Below, in pieces: positions 44,209 to 53,024 of a DNA stretch of 64,000 nt. Every line of letters begins with the position of its first letter. Position 1 is the stretch's first letter. Source of the stretch: an uncultured Draconibacterium sp. (lineage in GTDB: Bacteria > Bacteroidota > Bacteroidia > Bacteroidales > Prolixibacteraceae). Where the stretch lies: positions 164,001 through 228,000 of the forward strand of contig NZ_OY775906.1 of assembly GCF_963675065.1 (NCBI RefSeq), written 5' to 3'. Made by a program: the position numbers and the translations under genes. The notes under the pieces are model-generated. The model saw nothing but the letters and a program-made list of their open reading frames with translations. It had not been told where the DNA came from and searched no databases.

Positions 44209-44784
44209 ATGCAATTAGTACTGTTTAAAAATCGACGATTAAATAGGGCTGAACATGCTTTAAATTGTGGAAGATACCAGGAGGCAATAAAGCTTGGACA
44301 AGCATTGGTAAATTCACGAAATAAGGAGATGAATTTCCGGGCCAACCGGCTGTGTGGATTAGCGCTTTACAAACGTAAGAAATACGAAGAAAGCCTGGGG
44401 TATCTTGAAAAGGCTTGCCGAACAGGAAATTATCGGCACGACTGGTATAGCCTGGCAATGGCTTTGGTTTTTGCCGGCAAATTGGAAAAGGCGGAAGAGG
44501 CATTTAAAAACATTTACCGCACCAATGTACAGCCCGGTTATTTGTATGCAGTTCCCGTTCCCGGGTTGCTATACCAATACATGAAGGCTTTAAAGAAAAA
44601 GCAGTTTGTTGATGCTGCCATTATACGCGCCAACGAGTTAAAACAAATGTTTGTTGGTGTTGGACCGGATACCACCAAACAAGTGCAACGAGGATTGCCC
44701 AATTTTACCACCTTTCTGGCTGACGTTGAGCCATTATTTGAGCCGGAACGGTTTGTGCTGTGGAAAAGTGATTTACGGATGTAG
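44209..44784 (+). CDS. TPR-like hypothetical protein
   Basis: A 191-residue soluble protein with helical repeats of tetratricopeptide type: AEHALNCGRYQEAIKLGQALV, LCGLALYKRKKYEESLGYLEKA and LAMALVFAGKLEKAEEAFKNIY, residues about 13-110. No signal peptide is seen, so it is probably cytoplasmic. The C-terminal half (residues 110-191) has no recognised domain. It begins 25 bases after the fucosidase gene and may be cotranscribed with it. Its link with glycan use is unknown; such repeats usually mediate protein binding. Confidence 0.7.
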   Translation: MQLVLFKNRRLNRAEHALNCGRYQEAIKLGQALVNSRNKEMNFRANRLCGLALYKRKKYEESLGYLEKACRTGNYRHDWYSLAMALVFAGKLEKAEEAFKNIYRTNVQPGYLYAVPVPGLLYQYMKALKKKQFVDAAIIRANELKQMFVGVGPDTTKQVQRGLPNFTTFLADVEPLFEPERFVLWKSDLRM

Positions 44785-44809
44785 GAACAGGTATCCTGCA
44801 ACTTTTTTT
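44781..44809 (+). terminator. Probable terminator after the TPR-like gene
   Basis: GTAGGA (44781-44786) can pair with TCCTGC (44794-44799), with one wobble, followed by AAC and seven Ts. The arm overlaps the stop codon. The stem is short. Confidence 0.5.
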
Positions 44810-45138
44810 GGAATTAAGATCTGAACGGTTGAGGTATACTGTCAAGGTGTCCCGAAATCTCGGAATCGGAGAGCTTTCCTGTCAGGCAGGCCGGAATGAT
44901 AATGTTTTTTTGACAATACATGCAAGAGTATACATAATAATTATCGGGGATCTATGGCTTTTGTCCGAAAAATATTTAAAAATAGATATTTCAGTTTTAA
45001 ATTTAGCTATTATTTTGATAATTAGTATTTTAATGCAGGCAAAGTACCTTGTTTTATTGGTTTCTTTTTAAATTTGATAGAATCAATTTCGATAAAAAAA
45101 AAAACTAAATCAAAACTTTACAAAATCTTAGCATTATT
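44785..45138. other. Intergenic region before the carboxylesterase gene
   Basis: A 354-base gap with no credible gene. It carries the terminator-like hairpin at its left end and a candidate promoter at its right end; the middle (44830-45040) is AT-rich with only short inverted repeats. Confidence 0.5.
45049..45076 (+). promoter_or_regulatory. Candidate promoter for the carboxylesterase gene
   Basis: CTTG near 45049 and TAAATTTG at 45069-45076 are spaced by 17 bases, slightly short for the -33/-7 pair; the -7 box is a full TAnnTTTG match 63 bases before the start. Confidence 0.4.
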
Positions 45139-46566
45139 ATGAAAAGTCTAACTCTTTTAGCTGTGATTTTCATTGCATTTGCTTTTGTGGCCTGCACTGA
45201 AAAAGATCCAAATCCTGTGTTGACAATTGAAGGTGGCCAAATACAGGGTGTTGAAACCGAAGTAGAAGGAATTGTTGCATACAAAGGTGTTCCTTTTGCA
45301 GCTCCACCAGTTGGAGAATTACGTTGGAGAGAACCACAACCAGTTGTTCCATGGGAAGGTGTAAAAATTGCTGATACATACGGTGACGCTGCATCACAAA
45401 CTACCTGGGACCCGGAAAGTTTTTACGGACGTGAGTGGCAAGCCAGTGGTACAGCTCCGTTTAGAGAAGATTGTCTTTACCTGAATATTTGGACTCCTGC
45501 AGCTGGACAGGTTGATGAAAAATTACCTGTTGCAATGTGGATACATGGCGGCGGTTATCGTGAAGGTTTTTCATATGAACCGGAAATGGATGGCGGCGTT
45601 GACTATGCTTCAAGAGGTGTAATTTTAGTTCAGGTAACTTATCGTCTTGGTATATTGGGATTCTTTTCTCACCCATTATTATCAGATGAAAGTCCAAACG
45701 GTGTTTCAGGAAATTATGGTGTAATGGACCAGGCTGCAGCATTAAAATGGATTCATGACAATATTGATCAGTTTGGTGGCGATCCAGAAAATATTATGAT
45801 TTTTGGTCAGAGTGCCGGAGGTGGAAGTGTTCAAACTTTACTCGCTTCACCAAAATCAAGAGATTATGTTGCTAAGGCAATTAGTATGAGTGCCGGTGGA
45901 TTAGGTGCTGGAAGAAGACCTTCTATGCCTTTTGATACCGTTCAAAATAACAACAAAAAAATAATGGATTATTTTGACATCACCACACTTGACGAAATGC
46001 GTTCTCTTTCATTTGACTCGTTGACGACGCTAGTCAACAAATATGGTGCAGAAACTCGTAGACGCGCATTTTTTAGCCCGGTTGTCGAAGACTATTTCTT
46101 AACCGGATCATTTTCAGAAATGGCTCAGGCCAATGAAATTCCCGATATTCCTTATATGTTTGGTTTTACTGCAAACGATATGAACGATATGACTAAACCT
46201 GTGGCAGATTTTTGTTTATTGCGTGAAGAACAAAGTGATCAACCAGCTTATGCATATCTTTTCTCACGCCAGCTTCCCGGAGACGACAGTGGAGCTTTCC
46301 ACTCATCTGATTTGTGGTATGTGTTCCATTCGTTTGAACACAGTTGGAGACCATTTACTGATGGCGATGAAGCATTAAGTTTGCACATGGTGGATTGTTG
46401 GACAAACTTTGCGAAATACGGTGATCCTAATGGTAAAGATGGTGGCGAGTGGACTCCATATACAAACGCGACACCTGAATTTATGGTGTTTGACGCCGAC
46501 GAAAATGATGATATCAGCGGAATGACTGATAGCCCTAAATTTTTAGGTGGCGGTTTCCCAAGATAG
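45139..46566 (+). CDS. Type B carboxylesterase lipoprotein
   Basis: A 475-residue exported esterase with a lipoprotein signal (MKSLTLLAVIFIAFAFVAC, Cys19). Carboxylesterase type B motifs are clear: VAYKGVPFAAPPVGELRW, EDCLYLNIW, the oxyanion HGGGYREG, and the nucleophile Ser225 in FGQSAGGGS. The catalytic His is His388 in GAFHSSDLWYVF. In place of the usual Glu in a DEG motif there is GFTANDM, so Asp347 may be the acid. It is about 50 residues shorter than typical members. Beside the fucosidase locus it may remove acyl esters from glycans; it has its own promoter-like region and terminator. Confidence 0.87.
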   Translation: MKSLTLLAVIFIAFAFVACTEKDPNPVLTIEGGQIQGVETEVEGIVAYKGVPFAAPPVGELRWREPQPVVPWEGVKIADTYGDAASQTTWDPESFYGREWQASGTAPFREDCLYLNIWTPAAGQVDEKLPVAMWIHGGGYREGFSYEPEMDGGVDYASRGVILVQVTYRLGILGFFSHPLLSDESPNGVSGNYGVMDQAAALKWIHDNIDQFGGDPENIMIFGQSAGGGSVQTLLASPKSRDYVAKAISMSAGGLGAGRRPSMPFDTVQNNNKKIMDYFDITTLDEMRSLSFDSLTTLVNKYGAETRRRAFFSPVVEDYFLTGSFSEMAQANEIPDIPYMFGFTANDMNDMTKPVADFCLLREEQSDQPAYAYLFSRQLPGDDSGAFHSSDLWYVFHSFEHSWRPFTDGDEALSLHMVDCWTNFAKYGDPNGKDGGEWTPYTNATPEFMVFDADENDDISGMTDSPKFLGGGFPR

Positions 46567-46595
46567 TTAGAAGTTGAATTCTATATAGATGAGAG

Positions 46596-46623
46596 GCTCG
46601 GAATTAAATTTCCGGGCTTTTTT
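46596..46623 (+). terminator. Intrinsic terminator after the carboxylesterase gene
   Basis: GCTCGGAA (46596-46603) pairs with TTCCGGGC (46610-46617), one wobble, followed by six Ts. Confidence 0.82.
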
Positions 46624-46743
46624 ATTCTTAAATAAAAATGCAGATTGAATGAAGTAGTTCCATCTGGCACCGGTTGATGTTTTAACACGTAAAAGTATTG
46701 GGAGGTATTATCCAAAAGATAAGGATATAATACCGTTTGAGTT

Positions 46744-47352
46744 TTAACTACTTGTCATTTTTCTAATCCTTTCAATCGGCAAAACCGGCATATCATCCAT
46801 ATCCTGCAGGGCGTTTATTAATCCTATTTTCTTGAACCTGGGCAGATCGTTAATCGTAATCTGGCAAACCGAAATTTTGTTTTCGGCAAGTAAACGGGCA
46901 CGTTGTGTCCCGGGGAGCAGGGGAGTGTCGGGTGTCCACCATTTCTCGCCATCGAAGAAAATGGGATTAGCAGTAAAACTGTCGGTAATACAAATGTTTT
47001 GTACGATGAGGATATCGTCGCAATCGCCGCGTCGCTCAAACAAATGCTGTAATTGTTCACGGTCGGCGTATTTGCTGCCGTATTCAAGGCTGTTGTCTTC
47101 AATCAGACGGATACTATCGATAGAATGATATTGGTGAGGCAGGAATTCGATCTTTTCCACCTGTTCGGTATAAACCACTCGACAGCGGAAAAGCCCTTCT
47201 TTGCAGGTTGCCGGTATTTCAATCAGCTCTTTAAGTTTTAGCTTTGGTGCATTTGGAAAGTATTTCATTCGCGCCACATCAAACCGTGCCTGGTGATATT
47301 CCAGATTATACAGTTTCCGGTCTTTACATTTTATGGTTTCAAGTAATTGCAT
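46744..47352 (-). CDS. Class IV aminotransferase-like protein (probable aminodeoxychorismate lyase)
   Basis: A 202-residue fold-type IV PLP protein, shorter than the 273-residue relative at 5135. The PLP lysine is probably in GSKYADREQLQHLF, and the cofactor loop reads ICITDSFTANPIFFDG with Asp in place of the usual Glu. Its position downstream of pabB suggests it acts as PabC, turning aminodeoxychorismate into p-aminobenzoate for folate. This depends on context; the 250-base repeat tract between the two genes makes common transcription less certain. Confidence 0.75.
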   Translation of the reverse strand: MQLLETIKCKDRKLYNLEYHQARFDVARMKYFPNAPKLKLKELIEIPATCKEGLFRCRVVYTEQVEKIEFLPHQYHSIDSIRLIEDNSLEYGSKYADREQLQHLFERRGDCDDILIVQNICITDSFTANPIFFDGEKWWTPDTPLLPGTQRARLLAENKISVCQITINDLPRFKKIGLINALQDMDDMPVLPIERIRKMTSS

Positions 47353-47384
47353 AGTTTCTTTAGCTACGAGCTACGAGCCCCGAG

Positions 47385-47610
47385 TAATAGGCAATCGCCA
47401 AATAGCAGTAGGCAATGTTACAATTCAGCAATTTATCAGTTTCTCAATTTCATCATTTATTTTAGTTTCAAGTTACAGTTAATAGGCAATTGCCAAATAG
47501 CAGTAGGCAACGTAACAAATCAGCAATTTATCAGTTTCTCAATTTAACAATTTATCTATTGGAGCATTAAAGCATTCTTCCATCAATCTCCATCAATCTC
47601 CATCAATCTC
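47385..47610. repeat. Direct repeats and tandem decamers between pabC-like and pabB
   Basis: Two copies of a 76-base unit (47385-47460 and 47480-47555), each with TAATAGGCAAT, CCAAATAGCAGTAGGCAA and CAGCAATTTATCAGTTTCTC words, lie 95 bases apart. They are followed by three exact copies of CATCAATCTC at 47581-47610, which run into the end of pabB. Similar words occur at 16300-16690. Confidence 0.8.
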
Positions 47611-48580
47611 TTTTGAAAACCGGAATATAAACCTTCTTCACCAACTCTTCATATTCGCTTTCTGCATTGCTTAAAAAAGTTATGCCGCCGCCGCTTTTAT
47701 AAACCAGTTGGTTTTCCTGTTTTTCTATGTAGCGAATCAACACACAGCTGTCGAGATTGAGCCCGTCGAAATAGCCAAAAATGCCGGTGTAAAAACCACG
47801 GTCGTAGTTTTCGGTAGCTTTAATAATCTCCACGGTTTTCTTTTTTGGTGCACCACAAATCGATCCGGCCGGTAACATTTTAAAAATAATATCGCCAATT
47901 TGTTCTGTATAATTCTCCGGCAGATCACCACTTATTTTCGAGCTTACCTGCCACAAATCGCGCTGGTTGGTTTTTAGCCGCTCGAGGTAACGAAATCTTT
48001 CAACCGTCACATTTTCGGCTACCAGGCTCAGGTCGTTACGTATCAAATCTACAATGGTATTATGCTCTGCCAGCTCTTTCGAGTCATTCAAAATACGTTC
48101 TTTGGCATTCGGCAATGAAGCGTCCATCGTTCCTTTCATGGGGTACGACGAAATTTTACCGGCATCGATCTGTACAAATCTCTCGGGCGAAAAACATACA
48201 AACTCATCTTTCAGCAGCACTTTATAGCGGGCCTCGCTGTGGTGAAAGATCTCTTCCAACGAGAGGTTGGTTTTTACCCTTGTTGGCTGCGTGTAATTCA
48301 GCAAATAAGTATCGCCGTTGTGAATGTGGTGCTGAACAAGATCAAATCCCTTTTTATAATGGCTGAATGAAACCGGCTCAGTTTCCCATTTTATTTCTTT
48401 TTCATCAGTTATTGGCCGGGCAAAATTCGATTGATTATTTGCCTGCCACCATATTTTTTCCGTTTCGTCGGGCCTGAATAGCTTTGCTTTTGTAGTGTCA
48501 AAATCGATCACAAAAACAAAGGCCTCGTTCCTGCGCCCCAGTTCATTCATTTCCGATATTATCGTTTTGCTTCCTTTCAT
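47603..48580 (-). CDS. pabB: Aminodeoxychorismate synthase component I
   Basis: A 325-residue chorismate-utilising enzyme. The ATG at 48580 (MKGSKTIISEMNELG) is chosen; an ATG 45 bases upstream is also possible. Signature segments are SPERFVQIDAGKISSYPMKGTMD, DLIRNDLSLVAENVTV, and the C-terminal MLPAGSICGAPKKKTVEIIKATENYDRGFYTGIFGYFDG. PMKGT and the compact length fit PabB better than anthranilate synthase TrpE. It makes 4-amino-4-deoxychorismate in folate synthesis, probably with a glutaminase subunit encoded elsewhere. Divergent from the yggS gene. Confidence 0.88.
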   Translation of the reverse strand: MKGSKTIISEMNELGRRNEAFVFVIDFDTTKAKLFRPDETEKIWWQANNQSNFARPITDEKEIKWETEPVSFSHYKKGFDLVQHHIHNGDTYLLNYTQPTRVKTNLSLEEIFHHSEARYKVLLKDEFVCFSPERFVQIDAGKISSYPMKGTMDASLPNAKERILNDSKELAEHNTIVDLIRNDLSLVAENVTVERFRYLERLKTNQRDLWQVSSKISGDLPENYTEQIGDIIFKMLPAGSICGAPKKKTVEIIKATENYDRGFYTGIFGYFDGLNLDSCVLIRYIEKQENQLVYKSGGGITFLSNAESEYEELVKKVYIPVFKRD

Positions 48581-48692
48581 GTTGTGCTGCAAAAATATTA
48601 AAAAGCGCGATACTTTCTGTTCCAACTTTGAACCCCGATCATTGAAGGGTTTCCAACTTTATTTCTATTTTTACGTCAAATTCGTGCGAGGA

Positions 48693-49361
48693 ATGGATAT
48701 TGGGAAAAATATAAAAGAAATTACGGAAAGTTTACCTGAAAATGTACGTTTGGTCGCTGTTTCAAAAACAAAACCTAACGAGGATATTTTGGAAGCCTAC
48801 AACGCTGGTCAACGCATTTTTGGAGAAAACAAAGTTCAGGATCTAACCAAAAAATACGAAGAACTGCCCAAAGATATCGAGTGGCACTTTATTGGTCATC
48901 CGCAATCCAACAAGGTCAAATATATTGCTCCGTTTATCTCGCTTATTCATGGTGTCGATTCCATTAAACTCTTAAAAACCATCAATAAAGAGGCCATTAA
49001 AAACAATCGGGTAATCGATGTATTGTTACAATTTCATATTGCCAAAGAACTTACAAAGTTCGGTTTGTCGCCTGATGAGGCCGATGTTTTACTGTCGTCC
49101 GATGCATTTAAACAGCTAACAAAGGTACGGGTTGTTGGAGTGATGGGGATGGCTACGTACACCGATGAAAAGGATCAGATACGGAATGAATTTCGCGTGT
49201 TAAAAAGTATTTTTAATTCGCTGAAAAATAAATACTTTTTCGATTCCAAATTTTTCACTGAGATATCAATGGGCATGTCAGGCGATTATCCCATTGCTGT
49301 TGAGGAGGGAAGCACGATGATACGTGTGGGAAGTAATATTTTTGGAGCACGGAATTATTGA
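48693..49361 (+). CDS. YggS-family PLP homeostasis protein
   Basis: A 222-residue PLP-binding protein of the YggS/PLPBP (PROSC) family, fold type III barrel. I take the ATG at 48693 (MDIGKNIKEITESLPENV); a longer frame upstream overlaps pabB and lacks family likeness. The PLP lysine is Lys25 in VRLVAVSKTKP, followed by FGENKVQDLTKKYEEL, WHFIGHPQSNKVKYI and the C-terminal SMGMSGDYPIAVEEGSTMIRVGSNIFG. These proteins bind PLP and affect vitamin B6 and amino-acid balance without known enzymatic activity. Confidence 0.92.
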   Translation: MDIGKNIKEITESLPENVRLVAVSKTKPNEDILEAYNAGQRIFGENKVQDLTKKYEELPKDIEWHFIGHPQSNKVKYIAPFISLIHGVDSIKLLKTINKEAIKNNRVIDVLLQFHIAKELTKFGLSPDEADVLLSSDAFKQLTKVRVVGVMGMATYTDEKDQIRNEFRVLKSIFNSLKNKYFFDSKFFTEISMGMSGDYPIAVEEGSTMIRVGSNIFGARNY

Positions 49362-49452
49362 AACAGACAGATTTATTGAAATAAAGACAGCGGTTAAAGG
49401 CACAAAATTATTTCTACCTTAAAAGCTGTACTGCAAACTTTAAACTTTTATT

Positions 49453-50442
49453 ATGGCAAATTTAGAGACTACATACCTCGGACTAAAGCTGAAAAATCCT
49501 TTGGTTGCCGCCAGTTCTGGACTAACCAGTTCGGTTGAAAAAATTAAAGAACTTGCCAATGCCGGGATTGGTGCTATTGTGCTTAAATCGATATTCGAGG
49601 AGCAGATAAACAACGAGGTAACCAATATGCTGGCTAAAGATCAGCAGAACGTTGGCTATCCCGAGGCCGAAGATTACATACGGAATTACATGCGCGATAA
49701 TACGGTAACCAAACACCTGGAGCTGGTGAAAAAAGCAAAAGAAGCTGTTGATGTGCCGATTATTGCGAGTATAAACTGTGTGTCGTCGAAAGAGTGGACC
49801 ACTTTTGCCAAAGATTTTGAAGAAGCCGGTGCTGATGCCATCGAACTGAATATTTTCTATTTGCCGACTGATCGTCATGAAAAGCCGGGAATGATCGAAC
49901 AGCTTTATCTTGATGTTCTTGAAAAGGTAAAAAGTGAAGTGAGTATTCCTGTTTCGGTGAAGTTTGGTTTAAACCATAGTAATATTATTGGAATGGCCGA
50001 CAAGCTAAAAGCCAATGGTGCTGCCGGTGTAGTGATGTTTAATCGTTTTTACGAGCCGGATATCAACCTGGATAAACTGGAACTGGTAGCTTCCGAAGTG
50101 TTTAGTTCTCCATCCGATCTGCGTCGTTCGTTGCGGTGGGTGGGTATTGTTTCATCGTCGGTTACGCATTTGGATATTGCCGCCTCAACCGGAATTCACG
50201 ATGGCGATGCAGTAATTAAACAATTGCTGGCCGGTGCACAGGTAGCTCAGTTGTGCTCAACATTGTATGTAAACGGCGCAAGTGTAGTAAGCGGAATGTT
50301 GGATGATTTAACTGCTTTTATGAAGAAGTGGAACTTTAAAAAGATCGAAGATTTCAGAGGTCGTCTATCGTATAAAAACATCCCCGATCCGATGGTTTAC
50401 GAGCGCTCACAATTCATGAAATATTTTTCGAATAGGAAATAA
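49453..50442 (+). CDS. Dihydroorotate-dehydrogenase-like flavoprotein
   Basis: A 329-residue FMN-barrel protein of the DHOD family. It starts ANLETTYLGLKLKNPLVAASSGLTSS and has later SVKFGLNHSN and GAAGVVMFNRF segments. The region where class 1 DHODs show the NxSCPN signature reads ELNIFYLPTDRHE, so the usual catalytic cysteine is missing. It may oxidise a substrate other than dihydroorotate. The stop is 10 bases before the T9SS cargo gene, which may thus be cotranscribed. Confidence 0.82.
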   Translation: MANLETTYLGLKLKNPLVAASSGLTSSVEKIKELANAGIGAIVLKSIFEEQINNEVTNMLAKDQQNVGYPEAEDYIRNYMRDNTVTKHLELVKKAKEAVDVPIIASINCVSSKEWTTFAKDFEEAGADAIELNIFYLPTDRHEKPGMIEQLYLDVLEKVKSEVSIPVSVKFGLNHSNIIGMADKLKANGAAGVVMFNRFYEPDINLDKLELVASEVFSSPSDLRRSLRWVGIVSSSVTHLDIAASTGIHDGDAVIKQLLAGAQVAQLCSTLYVNGASVVSGMLDDLTAFMKKWNFKKIEDFRGRLSYKNIPDPMVYERSQFMKYFSNRK

Positions 50443-50452
50443 TCCATATAAG

Positions 50453-52684
50453 ATGATAAAACTAAAACCGGTATTTCTTGGCGTTCTTTTTTTGTTTCTG
50501 GGAAGTACCGGTTTTGTTTTGGGGCAAACTAAGGTTCCGGTTATTGAGAATTTGAACCAGGAACCAGTTCAATATTGTGCTGATCCGGTAGCTGTCGCTC
50601 CATTTATCTCTATTGAGAATATCAAGGTGGATGATCCGAATGAAGGTATGAAAATTTCGATCTCCGGTTATCGAAAGGGGGAGGATGTACTGGTTTTCGA
50701 TAAAGTGTTAGATTTTAAATACAATTGGAATGAAAATTCTGGTGTTCTTGAGATCAGTGGGATTGGAACAGATGCCGAATATGAGTTGGCAGTTTCAAAA
50801 GTTTACTACCAAAATGTGGCTACATCCCGAACACCTGGAACGCGCTCGTTTTCAATAAACCTTCTTGATGCTGACTATTTACCGGCAACCCAACATTTTT
50901 ATCGTTTTGTGCCAAATGAATCTATATCCTGGAGCAATGCTCGTTCGTTAGCTGCATCAGAATCCATGAAGTATTACGGTTTACAAGGTTATTTGGCAAC
51001 AATTCGTTCTAAGGCAGAGCAAGATTTTATATATATAAAAACTGAAGGCACCGGGTGGATTGGTGGTTCTGATGAGGAAGAAGAAGGTACGTGGAAATGG
51101 GTAGAAGGCCCGGATAAGGGCATCGTTTTCTGGAAGGGAAACGAAAGCGGAAGTCCTGTAAATGCAGAATATTCCCATTGGGGAACTGGTGAGCCAAATA
51201 ATCAGGGCGGTGAAGATTACGCTCATATTTTATATAGTGCCGGCACCAGAGGGTACTGGAATGATTTACCAAATGGAGGAGGTGGTAGTCCAGGTTATAT
51301 TCCTCAGGGATTTTTAATCGAATATGGTGGAATGCCTGGTGATCCGGAAGTAAAACTATCGGCAGTTGCTTATGTTACCGTAGAGGAAAGCATACCCCCG
51401 GAACTTGATGAAAACGTAGTCTCAACACTTCTTTGTGGAGATAAGAGACAAGAGTTTAAAATAGCTTTTACCAATGGAAATCCATCTGTTAATTTGGAGG
51501 CATTGAATACAACGGTCGATATTGAAAATGAAACTTCATATAATCCGGTTATCACCGTTCCTGAATATGGAATCTACTCCTTCTTACTGAAAACTATTGA
51601 TGATGCGACTTGTGAGTATATTGATACGATAGAGATTGGTATTCATAACCAACCTGAAGCCATTTTCAATCTCAATGAAAACGAGTGTTATGGTTACAAT
51701 CTTCAGTTGTCATACTCCGGTGAAAACTTCGAAGAAACAGAATTTATCTGGTATTACAATGATGCAGAATTTGAATCGGGAATCGGGATAGACAGTGTTA
51801 CTATCCCGTTGGGATTTGAAGATATTGATCGTTCGGTAGCATTGAAAGTAAATGAGCAGGGATGTATCGACTCATCGTTGGCGCTGGAAGTAAAAGTAAA
51901 ACCTAATATTATTGTATCGGTTGATAACGAGGAAGGTTGTTCACCGCTAATTACCGAGTTTTCAGTTAACACCAGTAAACCGGCCGAGTCGTATTTGTGG
52001 AATTTTGATGATGGGAGCACTTCTGACGATGAAAACCCAAATCATAAATTTCTTAATCCGGATGATGTGCGTAAAACTTTCGATATCAGCCTTACTGTGC
52101 TCGATATTAATGGATGTGAAAATACAGCTGTTTATGATACCCTGGTAAAAGTGTATCCTGTACCAACGGCCGGATTTGATTTTTCTCCCCAGGAAGTGTT
52201 GATTACCGCGCCTAAGGTGGAATTTACCAATACCTCTCATGCCGCTACAGTGTATTTCTGGGATTTTGGCGACAGTACTTATTCCTACGAAACAGACCCT
52301 GTTCATTCATACGAGAATATGGGTATTTATAATATGACGCTTGAGGCCGGTAACAGTTTTGGTTGTGCCGATACTATCGTAAAACAGATAAGGGTTGTTT
52401 TTGATAAGATCAATTCACCAACTGCTTTTTCGCCTAACCTTAGCAACCCTGATGATGAGTTTAGATTGTATGCCGAAGGTGTTTTGAACGATGCATACAA
52501 CCTATTGATTTTTAATCGGTGGGGCGAACTTGTTTTCGAATCGAACAGCCAGGAACAAGGCTGGGATGGTAAAATGCGCAATGGTAATTTTGCTCCGGCC
52601 GGAGTGTATACATGGGTGTTGGAATATACTGATTTCATGGGCGATTCGCACAAACAAAAAGGCAATATAACCCTGTTGTTCTGA
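50453..52684 (+). CDS. T9SS type B cargo with C-type lectin and PKD domains
   Basis: A 743-residue exported protein: signal peptide (MIKLKPVFLGVLFLFLGSTGFVLGQ), an N-terminal beta region (residues 27-140), a C-type lectin-like domain (about 146-295) with WIGGSDEEEEGTWKWVEG, the EPN sugar-binding tripeptide in GTGEPNNQGGEDYAH and the WND motif in YWNDLPNG, then an Ig-like part, two PKD domains (about 488-545 and 573-645, with YLWNFDDGSTS and YFWDFGDSTYSYE) and a gliding-motility-associated C-terminal sorting domain (653-743: SPTAFSPN, LLIFNRWGELVFES, GWDGK, PAGVYTWVLEY). The EPN motif is linked to mannose-type calcium-dependent lectins. It is probably displayed at the surface via type IX secretion. 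Confidence 0.9.
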   Translation: MIKLKPVFLGVLFLFLGSTGFVLGQTKVPVIENLNQEPVQYCADPVAVAPFISIENIKVDDPNEGMKISISGYRKGEDVLVFDKVLDFKYNWNENSGVLEISGIGTDAEYELAVSKVYYQNVATSRTPGTRSFSINLLDADYLPATQHFYRFVPNESISWSNARSLAASESMKYYGLQGYLATIRSKAEQDFIYIKTEGTGWIGGSDEEEEGTWKWVEGPDKGIVFWKGNESGSPVNAEYSHWGTGEPNNQGGEDYAHILYSAGTRGYWNDLPNGGGGSPGYIPQGFLIEYGGMPGDPEVKLSAVAYVTVEESIPPELDENVVSTLLCGDKRQEFKIAFTNGNPSVNLEALNTTVDIENETSYNPVITVPEYGIYSFLLKTIDDATCEYIDTIEIGIHNQPEAIFNLNENECYGYNLQLSYSGENFEETEFIWYYNDAEFESGIGIDSVTIPLGFEDIDRSVALKVNEQGCIDSSLALEVKVKPNIIVSVDNEEGCSPLITEFSVNTSKPAESYLWNFDDGSTSDDENPNHKFLNPDDVRKTFDISLTVLDINGCENTAVYDTLVKVYPVPTAGFDFSPQEVLITAPKVEFTNTSHAATVYFWDFGDSTYSYETDPVHSYENMGIYNMTLEAGNSFGCADTIVKQIRVVFDKINSPTAFSPNLSNPDDEFRLYAEGVLNDAYNLLIFNRWGELVFESNSQEQGWDGKMRNGNFAPAGVYTWVLEYTDFMGDSHKQKGNITLLF

Positions 52685-52850
52685 TACAATCGATTGCACT
52701 AAAATGTGTTAAATTTATTGACTTTCATCTACTTTCTTAGTATCTTTTACTTTCATCAAATCGTATAAACAACTGTTGTCTCAAAATTGATTTTATATAC
52801 GAGGGAGTACGATTTTATATTGTGAAGTAACATGAAAAAACTAAGGAAAG

Positions 52851-53024
52851 ATGATGCGTAAACTTAAATTTAGTTCCTACTCCGAAAAAGAATATCGCGT
52901 ATTCAAGGAGTATCCGCCGATGAGAAAACAACACAATTTTCACACCGAAGAACATTTTGTTGTGCCATGGGAGCTAAACCACGATGAAGAAAAGTATAGT
53001 GAAAAAGCTAAAGCATGGGAATAA
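52851..53024 (+). CDS. Small hypothetical protein, 57 residues
   Basis: An ATG at 52851, preceded by AAGGAAAG, opens a 57-codon frame starting MMRKLKFSSYSEKEYRVFKEY and ending EKAKAWE. The peptide is charged, with no membrane segment. It lies in the gap after the T9SS cargo gene and overlaps the end of the convergent PorP/SprF gene by 17 bases. I have no homologue in mind; the good ribosome-binding sequence is the main support. Confidence 0.45.
   Translation: MMRKLKFSSYSEKEYRVFKEYPPMRKQHNFHTEEHFVVPWELNHDEEKYSEKAKAWE

Noticed and set aside
44808..45071. 87-codon open frame in the gap before the carboxylesterase
   Set aside because: It opens only with TTG, lies over a terminator tail and a promoter-like region, and its translation has no family likeness or signal peptide.
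47581..47610. Tandem decamers as a possible CRISPR array
   Set aside because: The units are adjacent with no spacers and there are no cas genes in the window.
49453..50442. Calling the flavoprotein pyrD
   Set aside because: The class 1 catalytic signature with its cysteine is absent, so only a DHOD-like label is justified.
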